This document shows positions 1-6,835 of a stretch of 8,212 nucleotides of DNA, in pieces; position 1 is the first letter of the stretch; each line of letters starts with the position of its first letter. The notes beneath the pieces were generated by a model. That model was not told where the DNA came from, did no database searches, and saw only the letters and a list, made by a program, of their open reading frames with translations. This DNA comes from Gallionella sp. UBA6045. GTDB taxonomy: Bacteria; Pseudomonadota; Gammaproteobacteria; Burkholderiales; Gallionellaceae. The stretch covers positions 1 to 8,212 of the forward strand of contig DIYV01000100.1 in assembly GCA_002429165.1 (NCBI GenBank), written 5' to 3'. The translations under genes were made by a program, and so were the position numbers.

Positions 1-323
1 ATCGCTTTCAGTCCATCCCGCCAGGCGGCGTCTCTGTGCCACGCTTGTGCGCCGAGCACCGGCATGCCATGTTCGCGGCACAATGCCTGCTGTTCGGGCG
101 TAGGCAGCGGCACCGTTGGGAAATGCGTCAGCACCTCATGCTGTGTCTGCGCCAGCGTCGCCAGGAAACCCAGGTAAGCAGCGAAGGAATGCTGTTGGGA
201 AAGTTGCAGTAACCGCTCGGCCCGTTGCTTGAAAACATCGGGTTCGGCCAGGCGGAGAAAAGGAATCTGTCCGGCCGGGGCTTCGAGCTGCCCCGGCTCG
301 ATAATGCGTGTTGTGGTACTCAT
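1..323 (-). CDS. fdhE: FdhE, formate dehydrogenase maturation factor (N-terminal part, cut by window edge)
   Basis: FdhE is a cytoplasmic accessory protein that binds the catalytic subunits of respiratory formate dehydrogenases and is needed for their activity. It is known as an iron-binding rubredoxin-like protein. The 107 complete codons seen here resemble E. coli FdhE: an N-terminal RIIEPGQLE segment, then FLRLAEPDVFKQRAERL and an AAYLGFLATLAQTQ helix, ending near VLGAQAWHRDAAW. The Cys-x2-Cys iron-binding motifs lie in the missing remainder (the family is about 300 residues), so they cannot be checked. The start at 323 is supported by an ATGA overlap with the fdnI stop (320-322), implying translational coupling. 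Its place as last gene after the three enzyme subunits matches E. coli fdoGHI-fdhE. Identification is firm; completeness is unknown. Confidence 0.88.
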   Translation of the reverse strand, partial: MSTTTRIIEPGQLEAPAGQIPFLRLAEPDVFKQRAERLLQLSQQHSFAAYLGFLATLAQTQHEVLTHFPTVPLPTPEQQALCREHGMPVLGAQAWHRDAAWRDGLKA

Positions 324-952
324 TTCCCTCCGCCGGTGATCTGCCTGAACCACGCCGGATGGTGCTGTTTCGCCCAGGCGCGGGTGACCGTGCCATACAA
401 CATCGCGCGTATCGTGCCCCTGGTCCAGATCGCGGCATAGACATGAACGATGATGAGTCCAATCATAAACGCCGCCACGGCTGCATGCGCGACCGAAGCC
501 AGACGGATCACACCGATCGGGAACAGCGCGGAGAAGTAAACACGCCAGATCACGATGCCGGACACCAACAGCAGCGCCATGCAGACTGCCGCCAGCCAGA
601 ACAACACTTTTTGGCCGCCGTTGTACTTGCCCGCTGGCGGCATGTTGCGGTCATCGCCATTTACCATTTCGCCGACACGGCTCAACCATTCCTTGTCGAC
701 CTTCGTGATGATGTTCAGCTTCCAGAAACGGAAAAACATCATGACAAAAAGCAGCGCCATCAACACCCCGATGAAGGGATGGAGTATGCGCGCCCAGACA
801 CCGCCGCCCAACAGCAGGCTGAGCGGGTAGAACGCCGGATGGAAGAATGCCAGCCCGGACAGTGCCAGCAGGATGAAGCTCATCCCGACTGCCCAGTGGT
901 TGGCGCGTTCGGAAGCCGTATAGCGGACCAGGTCATTGGGATTACGATTCAT
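320..952 (-). CDS. fdnI: Formate dehydrogenase-N gamma subunit, cytochrome b556
   Basis: This is the membrane cytochrome b subunit (210 aa; E. coli FdnI is 217), which takes electrons from the beta-subunit Fe-S clusters and reduces quinone. About four hydrophobic segments are visible, near residues 20-37, 54-75, 114-135 and 150-175. Candidate haem ligands are H19 (in ERANHW), H58 (ILHPFIG), H156 and H170, each one residue later than the four E. coli ligands (H18, H57, H155, H169), so both b haems should be kept. The start at 952 is preferred over the longer frame from 988. A GAAGGAG Shine-Dalgarno at 960-966 lies 7 nt upstream, and the protein then begins [12 protein letters not shown]; the extra 12 residues of the longer frame are Arg/Ser/Lys-rich and only overlap fdnH. 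The gene overlaps the end of fdnH by 11 nt and fdhE by 4 nt. Confidence 0.95.
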   Translation of the reverse strand: MNRNPNDLVRYTASERANHWAVGMSFILLALSGLAFFHPAFYPLSLLLGGGVWARILHPFIGVLMALLFVMMFFRFWKLNIITKVDKEWLSRVGEMVNGDDRNMPPAGKYNGGQKVLFWLAAVCMALLLVSGIVIWRVYFSALFPIGVIRLASVAHAAVAAFMIGLIIVHVYAAIWTRGTIRAMLYGTVTRAWAKQHHPAWFRQITGGGK

Positions 953-1826
953 TTTCGAACTCCTTCTCGATGTCTTTCGAGACCTCATTGGGGCCCTTTA
1001 TGACGTAGTGGAACAAGGTGCCGACGGCGAGCAAGCCGAGGGCAAAGGAGGTCAGCGGTTTGGTGATGCCTTTCCACAGGCCGACCATCGGGCTGATCGT
1101 GGGGTTCTTCGGCAGGTTGTTGTATATCTCGGGTTTATCAGCATGCTGCAGCACATACATCACGTGTGTGCCGCCCACCCCCTGCGGATCATACAGCCCT
1201 GCATTCGCATAGCCGCGGCTCTTGAGGTCGATGATGCGCCCCTCGGCATGATGGATCATGTCATCCTTGGTGCCGAACACGATCGCACCGGTGGGGCAGG
1301 TCTTGACGCAGGCCGGCTCCATTCCCACCGCCACGCGGTCGGAACACAGCGTGCACTTGTATGCCTTGCTGTCTTTTTTCGAGATGCGCGGAATATCGAA
1401 CGGGCAGCCGGTGATGCAGTAGCCGCAACCGATGCAATGCTCCTGGTGAAAATCGACAATGCCGTTGCTGTATTGCACGATCGCGCCGGGCGCAGGGCAA
1501 GCCTTGAGGCAGCCCGGATCGGCGCAGTGCATGCAGCCGTCCTTGCGGATCAGCCACTCCAGCTTGTTCGCCTCCAGTTCCACTTCGGAGTAGCGCATCA
1601 CTGTCCATGACTCGGCGGTGAGATTGGGCGGGTTGTCGTACACGCCGACATTGGTGCCGACTTCGTCGCGCAGATCGTTCCACTCCATGCAGGCCACTTG
1701 GCAAGCCTTGCAGCCTATGCATTTGGAGATATCGATGAGTTTCGCCACCTCCATCGTTTCCCGTGCGCTGGGAGAAGGCGTCGTGGTGGCGGAACGTGCT
1801 TTGATGTCTAATGATTGCAGTGCCAT
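942..1826 (-). CDS. fdnH: Formate dehydrogenase-N beta subunit, four-cluster ferredoxin with membrane anchor
   Basis: This 294-residue protein has the same length as E. coli FdnH. It carries electrons from the alpha-subunit active site to the cytochrome b subunit. The cysteine sets for four [4Fe-4S] clusters are all visible: C36/C39/C42/C46, C98/C101/C106/C110, C131/C134/C137/C141 and C158/C161/C173/C177. A C-terminal hydrophobic segment (about 258-276, then GPNEV) is the expected single anchor helix placing the subunit on the periplasmic face. It has no signal peptide, consistent with the known Tat export of the alpha-beta complex on the alpha signal. The start at 1826 has AGGAGG at 1831-1836, which overlaps the fdnG stop codon (1835-1837); the gap to fdnG is 8 nt, so translation is probably coupled. 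Confidence 0.96.
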   Translation of the reverse strand: MALQSLDIKARSATTTPSPSARETMEVAKLIDISKCIGCKACQVACMEWNDLRDEVGTNVGVYDNPPNLTAESWTVMRYSEVELEANKLEWLIRKDGCMHCADPGCLKACPAPGAIVQYSNGIVDFHQEHCIGCGYCITGCPFDIPRISKKDSKAYKCTLCSDRVAVGMEPACVKTCPTGAIVFGTKDDMIHHAEGRIIDLKSRGYANAGLYDPQGVGGTHVMYVLQHADKPEIYNNLPKNPTISPMVGLWKGITKPLTSFALGLLAVGTLFHYVIKGPNEVSKDIEKEFENES

Positions 1827-1834
1827 GTCGCCTC

Positions 1835-4800
1835 CTATACCTTCTCGACGTCCACGAGGAACGCTTTGAACTCGGGCGTCTGCGTGTTAGCGTCGCCCAC
1901 GAACGGGGTCAGTGTGTTGGTGATGTAGCCGTTCTTGGCCAGACCCAGAAAGCCCCAGTGGATCGGGATACCCACGGTGTGCACCGGCTTGCCTGCCACG
2001 GTGAGCATCTTCAGTCGCTTGGTGACGACCGCCGCGGCGATGATGAAGCCGCGATTGGATTTCACCCGCACGTGATCGCCGCCCTTGATGCCCTTCTCCT
2101 TGGCCAGCTCTTCGCCGATCTCCACGAACTGTTCCGGCTGCAGGATCGCATTCAGCTTCACATGCTTGGTCCAGAAGTGGAAGTGCTCGGTGAGCCGGTA
2201 GGTGGTCGCCACATAGGGGAACTTGTCCGCCTTGCCGAACGTCTCCCAATCGCCTTTGAACACCCGCGCGGCAGGATTGGACCTCGCCAAGGGATTGTCC
2301 GGATGCATGGGATTGTTGGCTATCGGCGATTCCATCGGTTCATAGTGTTCCGGGAAAGGACCTTCCGCCATCTTGTCGATCGCAAAGAAACGCGCCACGC
2401 CTTCCGGGTTCATGATGAACGGATTGACGCCTTCCTCGGGCGCTGCATCGGGCCTGATGTCGGGAATATCCGAGCCGGCCCATTTCTTTGCGGCTGCATC
2501 CCAGGCGATCACCTTGCGCTTTGGATCGTAAGGTTTGCCGGTGAGATCGCAGGATGCGCGGTTGTACAGGATGCGCCGGTTCGCCGGCCAGGCATAGGCC
2601 CAGTTGAGCGTCTGTCCCATGCCGAACGGATCGGAGTTGTCGCGCCGCGCCATCAGGTTGCCCTTCTCCGACCAGCAGCCCGCAAAGATCCAGCAACCGC
2701 ACGATGTGGAACCGTCGTCGCGCAATTCCGCGAAACCATTCAATTGATCGCCGGCTTTGACCAGCACCTTGGTCTTGTCCTTGGGATCGGTCACATCCAT
2801 CAACGCCTTGCCGGAAAACTCTTTCGCCAATTCTTCCGGTGAAGGTGAAGCCGGCTGGCGGTGTTTCCAGGTCAGGTTCAGGATGGGGTCGGGGAAAGCA
2901 CCGCCTTCATTTTTGTACATATCCTTCAGCTTGAAGTAGATGCCCGCGATGATGTCGGCATCGGGTTTCGCCTCGGCCGGCGGTTCGGTCGCCTTCCAGT
3001 GCCATTGCAGCACGCGGCTGGAACTGACCAGCGAGCCGTCTTCTTCCGCGAAGCAGGTGGAAGGCAGGCGGAACACCTCAGTCTGGATCTTGGACGGATC
3101 GACGTCGTTGTACTCGCCGTGGTTCTGCCAGAACTCGGAGGTCTCGGTCGTCAGCGGATCGATGATGACAAGATATTTCAGTTTCGCCAGCGAGCCGGAC
3201 ACCTTCACCTTGCAAGGCGCCGAAGCGAGCGGATTGAAGCCCTGGCAGATATAGCCGTTGACCTCGCCGTTGTGCATGTTCTCGAACACCTGCAGGATGT
3301 CGTAGCCCTTGTCCAGCTTGGGCAGCCAGTCGTAGCACCAGTTGTTCTTCTCGGTCGCCGCATCGCCGAACCAGGCCTTCATGTTGCTGACGAAGAACTT
3401 GCCATAGTTCTGCCAGTAGCTCATCTGGCCGGGGCGCAACGGTTTGAAAGCGCGCGACTCGATATATTTGTCGTAGTCCTGCTCGGCATCGCCGGGCAGC
3501 GTCATGTAACCCGGCAACAGATTGGACAGCAGGCCCAGATCGGTCAGACCCTGGATGTTGGAGTGGCCGCGCAGCGCATTCATGCCGCCGCCCGCCACGC
3601 CGATGTTGCCCAGCAGCAGCTGCACCATCGCGCCGGTGCGTATCATCTGCGTACCCTGCGAGTGCTGCGTCCATCCCAGCGCATACATGATGGTCATGGT
3701 CTTGTCGGGCCTGGAAGTCTCCGCGATCATCTCGCAGATTTTCAGGAAGGCATCCTTGGGCGTGCCGCAGATATTGTTCACCATGTCCGGCGTGTAGCGC
3801 GAGTAATGCGCCTTCATCAACTGATACACGCAGCGCGGATTTTTCAGTGTCGGGTCGGTGACCACGAAGCCATCCTTGCCCTTCTGGTAACCCCAGGTGG
3901 ACTTGTCGTAACTGCGCTTCTCCTTGTTATATCCGGAGTAAATGCCATTCTCGAATTTGTACTCGTTGTTCACCAGGAAACTGAAGTCGGTGTAATTCTT
4001 CACATACTCGTGGTGGATCTTGTCGTTCGTGAGCAGGTAATTGATCAGCCCGCCCAGGAACGCGATGTCGGTGCCGGCGCGTATCGGCGCGTAATAATCC
4101 GATACCGCGGCGGAACGCGTGAAGCGCGGATCAACAACGATCAGCTTGGCATTGCGGTTGGCCTTGGCTTCGGTCACCCACTTGAAGCCGCAGGGATGTG
4201 CTTCGGCGGCATTGCCGCCCATGATCAGCACCAGGTCGGCATTCTTGATGTCGACCCAATGGTTGGTCATCGCACCTCTGCCGAACGTCGGGGCAAGACT
4301 TGCCACCGTAGGTCCGTGTCAGACGCGTGCTTGATTATCGAATGCGAGCAGTCCGAGGCTGCGTGCTACTTTCTGTGTGAGGTAACCGGTTTCGTTGCTG
4401 GAAGCGGAAGCGGCGAGGAAACCCGTGGATATCCAGCGGTTCACCGTGGCGCCGTCCTTGTTCTTCGCGATGAAATTCTTGTCCCGGTCCTGCTTCATCA
4501 GCTTGGCGATACGGGTAAAGGCATCGTCCCAGGAGATGCGCGTCCATTCCTTGCTGCCGGCGGCGCGGTATTCGGGATACTTGAGGCGGTTCGGGCTCTC
4601 GACGAAATCTAGCAGCGCCGCGCCTTTGGGGCAGAGCGTGCCGCGATTCACCGGGTGATCCGGGTCGCCTTCGATATGGATGACTTTGCCGTGGACGTTC
4701 TTGGCCTTGTCGCCCAGGTTGTAGATCAGGACGCCGCAGCCAACAGAACAATAGGGACAGGTGTTGCGGGTTTCGGTGGTGCGCGCCAGCTTGAATTCGC

Positions 4801-4906
4801 GCACCTCCGCCAGCGCATCGTTGGGCGAGAATCCCAGCATTGCCATGCTGGAAGCGCCAAGTCCGCCGGCGCAGACTTTAAAGAATTGCCTTCGTGTGAC
4901 TTGCAT
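1835..4906 (-). CDS. fdnG: Formate dehydrogenase-N alpha subunit, selenocysteine-containing catalytic subunit
   Basis: This catalytic subunit oxidises formate to CO2 at a bis-MGD molybdenum (or tungsten) site in the periplasm. The full product is 1023 residues including selenocysteine (E. coli FdnG is 1015). Residues 1-33 form a Tat signal (TRRQFFK at 4-10, a hydrophobic stretch, then ALA before E34). A [4Fe-4S] site follows at C50, C53, C57 and C92, with K94 next to it. The UGA at 4319-4321 is codon 196, the same position as Sec196 of E. coli FdnG, and is followed by H197 in the conserved context [16 protein letters not shown]. The frame stays open on both sides up to the TAG at 1835-1837. 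Later conserved blocks include [46 protein letters not shown] and a C-terminal molybdopterin-binding region ending near [14 protein letters not shown]. The start has AGGGAGG 7 nt upstream (4914-4920). An automatic call would give a 195-residue fragment plus an 823-residue fragment, which is wrong. Sec insertion requires selA/B/C/D elsewhere in the genome. Confidence 0.97.
4290..4321 (-). promoter_or_regulatory. Selenocysteine UGA and bacterial SECIS hairpin
   Basis: The UGA codon (4319-4321) is followed after 11 nt by an apical hairpin at 4290-4307 on the minus strand. GG pairs with CC, a U is bulged, and GGCAA pairs with UUGCC around a GUC loop. The bulged U, the GU-containing small loop and the 11-nt spacing match what is recalled of E. 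coli fdhF and fdnG SECIS elements, which bind SelB. The pairing is read directly from the sequence; function is inferred from the family. Confidence 0.92.
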
Positions 4907-4923
4907 TTTATTGCCTCCCTTGT

Positions 4924-4933
4924 GTTACGTAAC
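4924..4933. repeat. 10-bp perfect palindrome in the fdnG leader
   Basis: GTTACGTAAC is self-complementary over all ten bases. It sits 4 nt upstream of the fdnG Shine-Dalgarno (4914-4920) in the predicted 5' leader. It could be a binding site for a dimeric regulator; it has no loop, so it is unlikely to act as an RNA hairpin. No known regulator is assigned. Confidence 0.35.
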
Positions 4934-4994
4934 GTTGAGCATTACCAAACAAACCAAGAAATAAAATCAAGAAGAGCGTTTTTTATGAACGGGC

Positions 4995-5023
4995 ATCAGA
5001 GCACTTTTGCAGACAGCTGTCAA
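4995..5023 (-). promoter_or_regulatory. Predicted sigma70-type promoter of the fdn operon
   Basis: On the minus strand a perfect -35 TTGACA (5018-5023) is followed by a 17-nt spacer and TCTGAT (4995-5000), which matches the -10 consensus at 4 of 6 positions and has an extended TGC just before it. Transcription would start near 4988, giving a leader of about 80 nt. The perfect palindrome GACAGCTGTC (5012-5021) overlaps the -35 box and could be an operator. No clear FNR-type TTGAT-N4-ATCAA site was seen. Confidence 0.6.
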
Positions 5024-5063
5024 CATTAAACCATCATATTGTTTGTCCAGGCACGACCATGTC

Positions 5064-5111
5064 TTGCCTCTTGCCCCTTCCCCTTGTACCTTGTATCTTT
5101 ATCCTGATTCC
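5064..5111 (+). repeat. Heptad array A, upstream of the CREST-family gene
   Basis: This run of about seven pyrimidine-rich units of 7 bp (one is 6 bp) is built on TTGCCCC and variants: TTGCCTC, TTGCCCC, TTGTACC, TTGTATC, TTTATCC and TGATTCC. It ends 5 nt before the start codon at 5117, so no purine-rich Shine-Dalgarno is left there. The TTGCCCC unit also occurs in the arrays at 6579-6611 and 7728-7762. The pattern is directly visible; origin and function are unknown. Confidence 0.7.
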
Positions 5112-5116
5112 CTCCC

Positions 5117-5875
5117 ATGAAACTACAACCTCAACATTCCTTCGGAATCAACTGGCGGCATGCCCTGTTGTTGGTGGTGGTGTTCGGCTTGCTGGCGATC
5201 ATGCTATCGATGCAGCCCATCAAACAGGATCCGGCCTATCATGACTTTGCCGACCATATTGCAATTCTTGGCATTCCAAATTTCTTCGATGTCATTTCAA
5301 ATATTCCGTTCCTGCTCGTCGGCATAGCGGGCCTGCGCTTTTGCCGCAGCAGTCTGTTGATGAGTTACCGGCCTGCCTGGATCACTTTTTTCGCGGGTGT
5401 CGCGATCATCAGCGCGGGATCAGCCTGGTATCACCTGAACCCGAACAACGACACGCTGGTCTGGGACAGGCTGCCCATGACCATAGCCTTCATGGGCTTG
5501 CTGGCGGCGCTGCTGGCCGAGTATGTGGATGTGCGGCTGGGCAGACTTCTATTGGTGCCCGCGATCCTGACGGGTTTTTTCAGCGTGATCTATTGGCACT
5601 GGTACGATGACTTGCGGTTCTATGTATGGGTCCAGTTCATGCCGTTGCTGGTCGTGCCGATCTTGATGGTGCTGTTCCGTCCGAGGTACTCCCACCAATG
5701 GCTGCTGCCGGCGGCACTGGCGTGCTATATGCTGTCCAAACTTCTGGAAGCCTATGACCGCGAAGTTTTCGTATACACGCAAAGTTATTTCAGCGGCCAT
5801 ACCATTAAACATCTTCTGGCGGCGTTGGGCTGTTATGTGGTGTTGATGATGCTTAGAATGAGAAAACCGGTTTAG
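5117..5875 (+). CDS. CREST-superfamily membrane hydrolase, alkaline ceramidase-like
   Basis: This 252-residue integral membrane protein has about seven hydrophobic segments (near 15-32, 56-73, 88-101, 120-134, 143-158, 170-187 and 197-209), with another near 233-246. It carries the signature residues of the CREST superfamily (alkaline ceramidases, PAQR receptors, Per1): S102 and H106 in GSAWYH, D117 in WDR, and H228 and H232 in GHTIKH. The S-x3-H, H-x10-D and H-x3-H spacings equal those of human ACER3 (S77, H81, D92, H217, H221), whose three His bind catalytic zinc. A metal-dependent amide-bond hydrolase acting on a lipid is therefore likely; the bacterial substrate is unknown. The start at 5117 gives a sensible amphipathic N-terminus before the first helix, but no Shine-Dalgarno is visible because heptad array A abuts the ATG. 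It is divergent from fdnG, with no obvious functional link to it. Confidence 0.75.
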   Translation: MKLQPQHSFGINWRHALLLVVVFGLLAIMLSMQPIKQDPAYHDFADHIAILGIPNFFDVISNIPFLLVGIAGLRFCRSSLLMSYRPAWITFFAGVAIISAGSAWYHLNPNNDTLVWDRLPMTIAFMGLLAALLAEYVDVRLGRLLLVPAILTGFFSVIYWHWYDDLRFYVWVQFMPLLVVPILMVLFRPRYSHQWLLPAALACYMLSKLLEAYDREVFVYTQSYFSGHTIKHLLAALGCYVVLMMLRMRKPV

Positions 5876-5877
5876 GT

Positions 5878-5905
5878 CAGTCCCAAGTTCCCAGTCCCTA
5901 GTTGC
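5878..5905 (+). repeat. Heptad array B, after the CREST-family gene
   Basis: Four consecutive 7-bp units start 2 nt after the stop codon at 5875: CAGTCCC occurs twice, alternating with AAGTTCC and followed by TAGTTGC. The CAGTCCC unit recurs in the array at 6579-6611. No hairpin with a U-run is seen here, so it does not look like a standard intrinsic terminator. Confidence 0.7.
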
Positions 5906-5917
5906 CTGCGTTGGGGC

Positions 5918-5946
5918 TTGACTAAAAGTTGCTCTGCTGGCTTAAT
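5918..5946 (+). promoter_or_regulatory. Predicted promoter of the yefM-relE toxin-antitoxin pair
   Basis: A TTGACT -35 box (5918-5923; 5 of 6 to consensus), a 17-nt spacer and CTTAAT (5941-5946; 4 of 6 to the -10 consensus) are present. The predicted start near 5953 falls inside the inverted repeat at 5948-5977, the arrangement expected for an autorepressed toxin-antitoxin operon. Confidence 0.55.
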
Positions 5947-5947
5947 C

Positions 5948-5977
5948 AGCTCCTAATTATGAGCCAATTAAGGAGCT
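5948..5977. promoter_or_regulatory. Operator-like inverted repeat covering the antitoxin Shine-Dalgarno
   Basis: AGCTCCT (5948-5954) is the exact reverse complement of AGGAGCT (5971-5977). The next bases, AATT (5955-5958) and AATTA (5966-5970), extend the pairing with a one-base bulge around ATGAGCC. The right arm contains the AAGGAG ribosome-binding site (5970-5975). It could be the DNA operator for the antitoxin or toxin-antitoxin complex, or an mRNA hairpin that hides the ribosome-binding site. Confidence 0.6.
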
Positions 5978-5980
5978 ATT

Positions 5981-6238
5981 ATGGCAATGGAAACGATATT
6001 GTCCGGCTTGTCGGTCAGCATGACGGAATTCAAGAAGAATCCCAACGCGGCGCTCAGGGAATCGGGCGGGCAGGCGGTGGCCGTTCTCAGCCACAACAAG
6101 CCCGCGTTCTACATGGTGCCCCCCGACCGGTATGAAGCCATGCTGGAAGAGATCGACGATCTGCACCTCGTGCGTGTGGTCAAGGAACGCCTGAAACAAA
6201 AAGACCGCGCCATCGGGGTGACGCTGGATGACCTCTAA
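5981..6238 (+). CDS. Type II antitoxin, Phd/YefM family
   Basis: The 85-residue protein shows the Phd/YefM N-terminal DNA-binding fold pattern: a short strand (ETILSGLSVSMTEFKKNPNA), then AVAVLSHNKPAFYMVPPDRYEAMLE, the usual block in which the protein contacts its operator. A charged C-terminal tail (EEIDDLHLVRVVKERLKQKD onward) probably wraps and inhibits the toxin. AAGGAG at 5970-5975 is 5 nt before the ATG at 5981 and fixes this start over a second ATG at 5987. It overlaps the downstream RelE gene by 11 nt. The pairing of a YefM-type antitoxin with a RelE-type toxin is known from StbDE-like modules. It likely represses its own promoter through the dyad at 5948-5977. Confidence 0.88.
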   Translation: MAMETILSGLSVSMTEFKKNPNAALRESGGQAVAVLSHNKPAFYMVPPDRYEAMLEEIDDLHLVRVVKERLKQKDRAIGVTLDDL

Positions 6239-6551
6239 ACCGGCTGCGCGCAAAGCTGCCACGAAATACAGTCTCAAATTCGTGCCGGATGCCTGGCGCG
6301 AATGGCAAGCGCTGGACGGCTCCATCAAACAGGCACTCAAACCGCTGCTGGCAAAACGCCTGCAAAACCCGCATGTCCCCGGCGCGCTTCTGCACCGCGA
6401 ATTGGCGGGCTGCTACAAAATCAAACTGCTCAAGCAAGGCTACCGTCTGGTGTACATGGTCGAAGACGACGTACTGGTCGTGCTGGTGTTATCTGTCGGC
6501 AAGCGTGCGGAGAGCGCGGCTTATTCTGTGGCAGCAAAACGCATTAAATAA
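6228..6551 (+). CDS. RelE-family mRNA endoribonuclease toxin
   Basis: The 107-residue protein matches E. coli RelE (95 aa) closely in its C-terminal half, with a 12-residue N-terminal extension. RelE cuts mRNA in the ribosomal A site. The E. coli catalytic residues K52, K54, R61, R81 and Y87 correspond at a constant offset of 12 to K64 and K66 (CYKIKL), R73 (GYRLVY), R93 (SVGKR) and Y99 (AAYS), so the enzyme looks intact. The ATG at 6228 overlaps the antitoxin gene by 11 nt, ensuring coupled synthesis; a weak GGGGTG at 6215-6220 may serve as ribosome-binding site. The N-terminal extension (TSKPAARKAATKY) is Lys/Ala-rich; no better in-frame start was found. Confidence 0.92.
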   Translation: MTSKPAARKAATKYSLKFVPDAWREWQALDGSIKQALKPLLAKRLQNPHVPGALLHRELAGCYKIKLLKQGYRLVYMVEDDVLVVLVLSVGKRAESAAYSVAAKRIK

Positions 6552-6578
6552 TCTACGGTGATCAACGAATTTTTTCAA

Positions 6579-6611
6579 CAGTCCTCAGTCTTGCCCCCAG
6601 TCCCCAGTCCT
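6579..6611 (+). repeat. Heptad array C, between relE and the lipoprotein remnant
   Basis: The array contains CAGTCCT twice, CAGTCCC once and a CAGTC plus TTGCCCC segment in which one unit is shortened by 2 nt. It ends at 6611 and is followed by GATTTAATG, which contains the stop codon of the minus-strand lipoprotein frame (6615-6617). The array thus abuts the place where that gene breaks off. Confidence 0.72.
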
Positions 6612-6614
6612 GAT

Positions 6615-6716
6615 TTAATGTAATTCCCGCTTGTGCGTCACCGGGTTGGTGCCGCAGCCGACCAATAAAAATACCAACGCAAAGACCGCAAACTTGCAGA
6701 TGTCGTTTTTCATCAT
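6615..6716 (-). pseudogene. Short lipoprotein, probable 5' remnant of an M48 peptidase gene
   Basis: The predicted product is 33 residues: MMKNDICK, a hydrophobic stretch FAVFALVFLL and a lipobox LVGC (lipidated C21). It then reads GTNPVTHKREL, ending after one more residue. A lipobox followed at once by a TNPVTGKREL-like segment is the hallmark N-terminus of M48-family (BepA/LoiP-like) metallopeptidase lipoproteins, which normally continue for over 200 residues to an HExxH site. Here translation stops at a TAA right beside heptad array C. AAGGAG at 6723-6728 gives spacings of 3, 6 or 9 nt to three successive ATGs; the middle one (6716) is chosen. It may instead be a genuine tiny lipoprotein, since its signal and ribosome-binding site look intact. 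Confidence 0.5.
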
Positions 6717-6780
6717 CATTCGCTCCTTGGTGTTGTAGGCTGTCCGGATCAGCGAGACATGAAACATTCTAGCAGGAGTA

Positions 6781-6835
6781 GGGCGGGCCACTTTGTCCGC
6801 CCCATCTATCACCCTCTCCCGCGGGAGGTAGAGGG
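6781..6835. repeat. Two adjacent GC-rich palindromic hairpins, REP-like
   Basis: The first hairpin pairs GGGCGG (6781-6786) with CCGCCC (6797-6802) around 10 nt. The second (6812-6835) pairs CCCTCT with AGAGGG around an inner CCCGCGGG; the 12-bp core CTCCCGCGGGAG (6816-6827) is a perfect palindrome. The CCCTCTCCC...GGGAGAGGG type resembles dispersed intergenic palindromes seen in many proteobacteria. Without a U-run they are not convincing terminators. Confidence 0.5.

Noticed and set aside
308..1003. Plus-strand open frame opposite fdnI
   Set aside because: Low-complexity His/Gln/Arg-rich translation antisense to the cytochrome b gene; a shadow frame.
1811..2842. Plus-strand open frame of 343 codons opposite fdnG/fdnH
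   Set aside because: It is also antisense to firmly identified genes, has no recognisable motif and no ribosome-binding site.
2861..4612. Long plus-strand open frame of 583 codons opposite fdnG
   Set aside because: It is antisense to the conserved alpha-subunit gene and its Arg/His/Val-rich composition is typical of a GC-rich shadow frame. No domain was recognised.
1835..4906. fdnG as a pseudogene with a nonsense mutation
   Set aside because: The stop is UGA at the known Sec position, has a SECIS hairpin at the right distance, and both halves are conserved without other lesions.
5049..5069. Sigma54-like GGCACG ... TTGC upstream of the CREST gene
   Set aside because: The distance between the GG and GC elements is 14 nt instead of 10, so it cannot be a -24/-12 promoter.
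5864..5873. AAACCGGTTT palindrome at the end of the CREST gene as a terminator
   Set aside because: It has no loop or T-run and lies within the last codons and stop.
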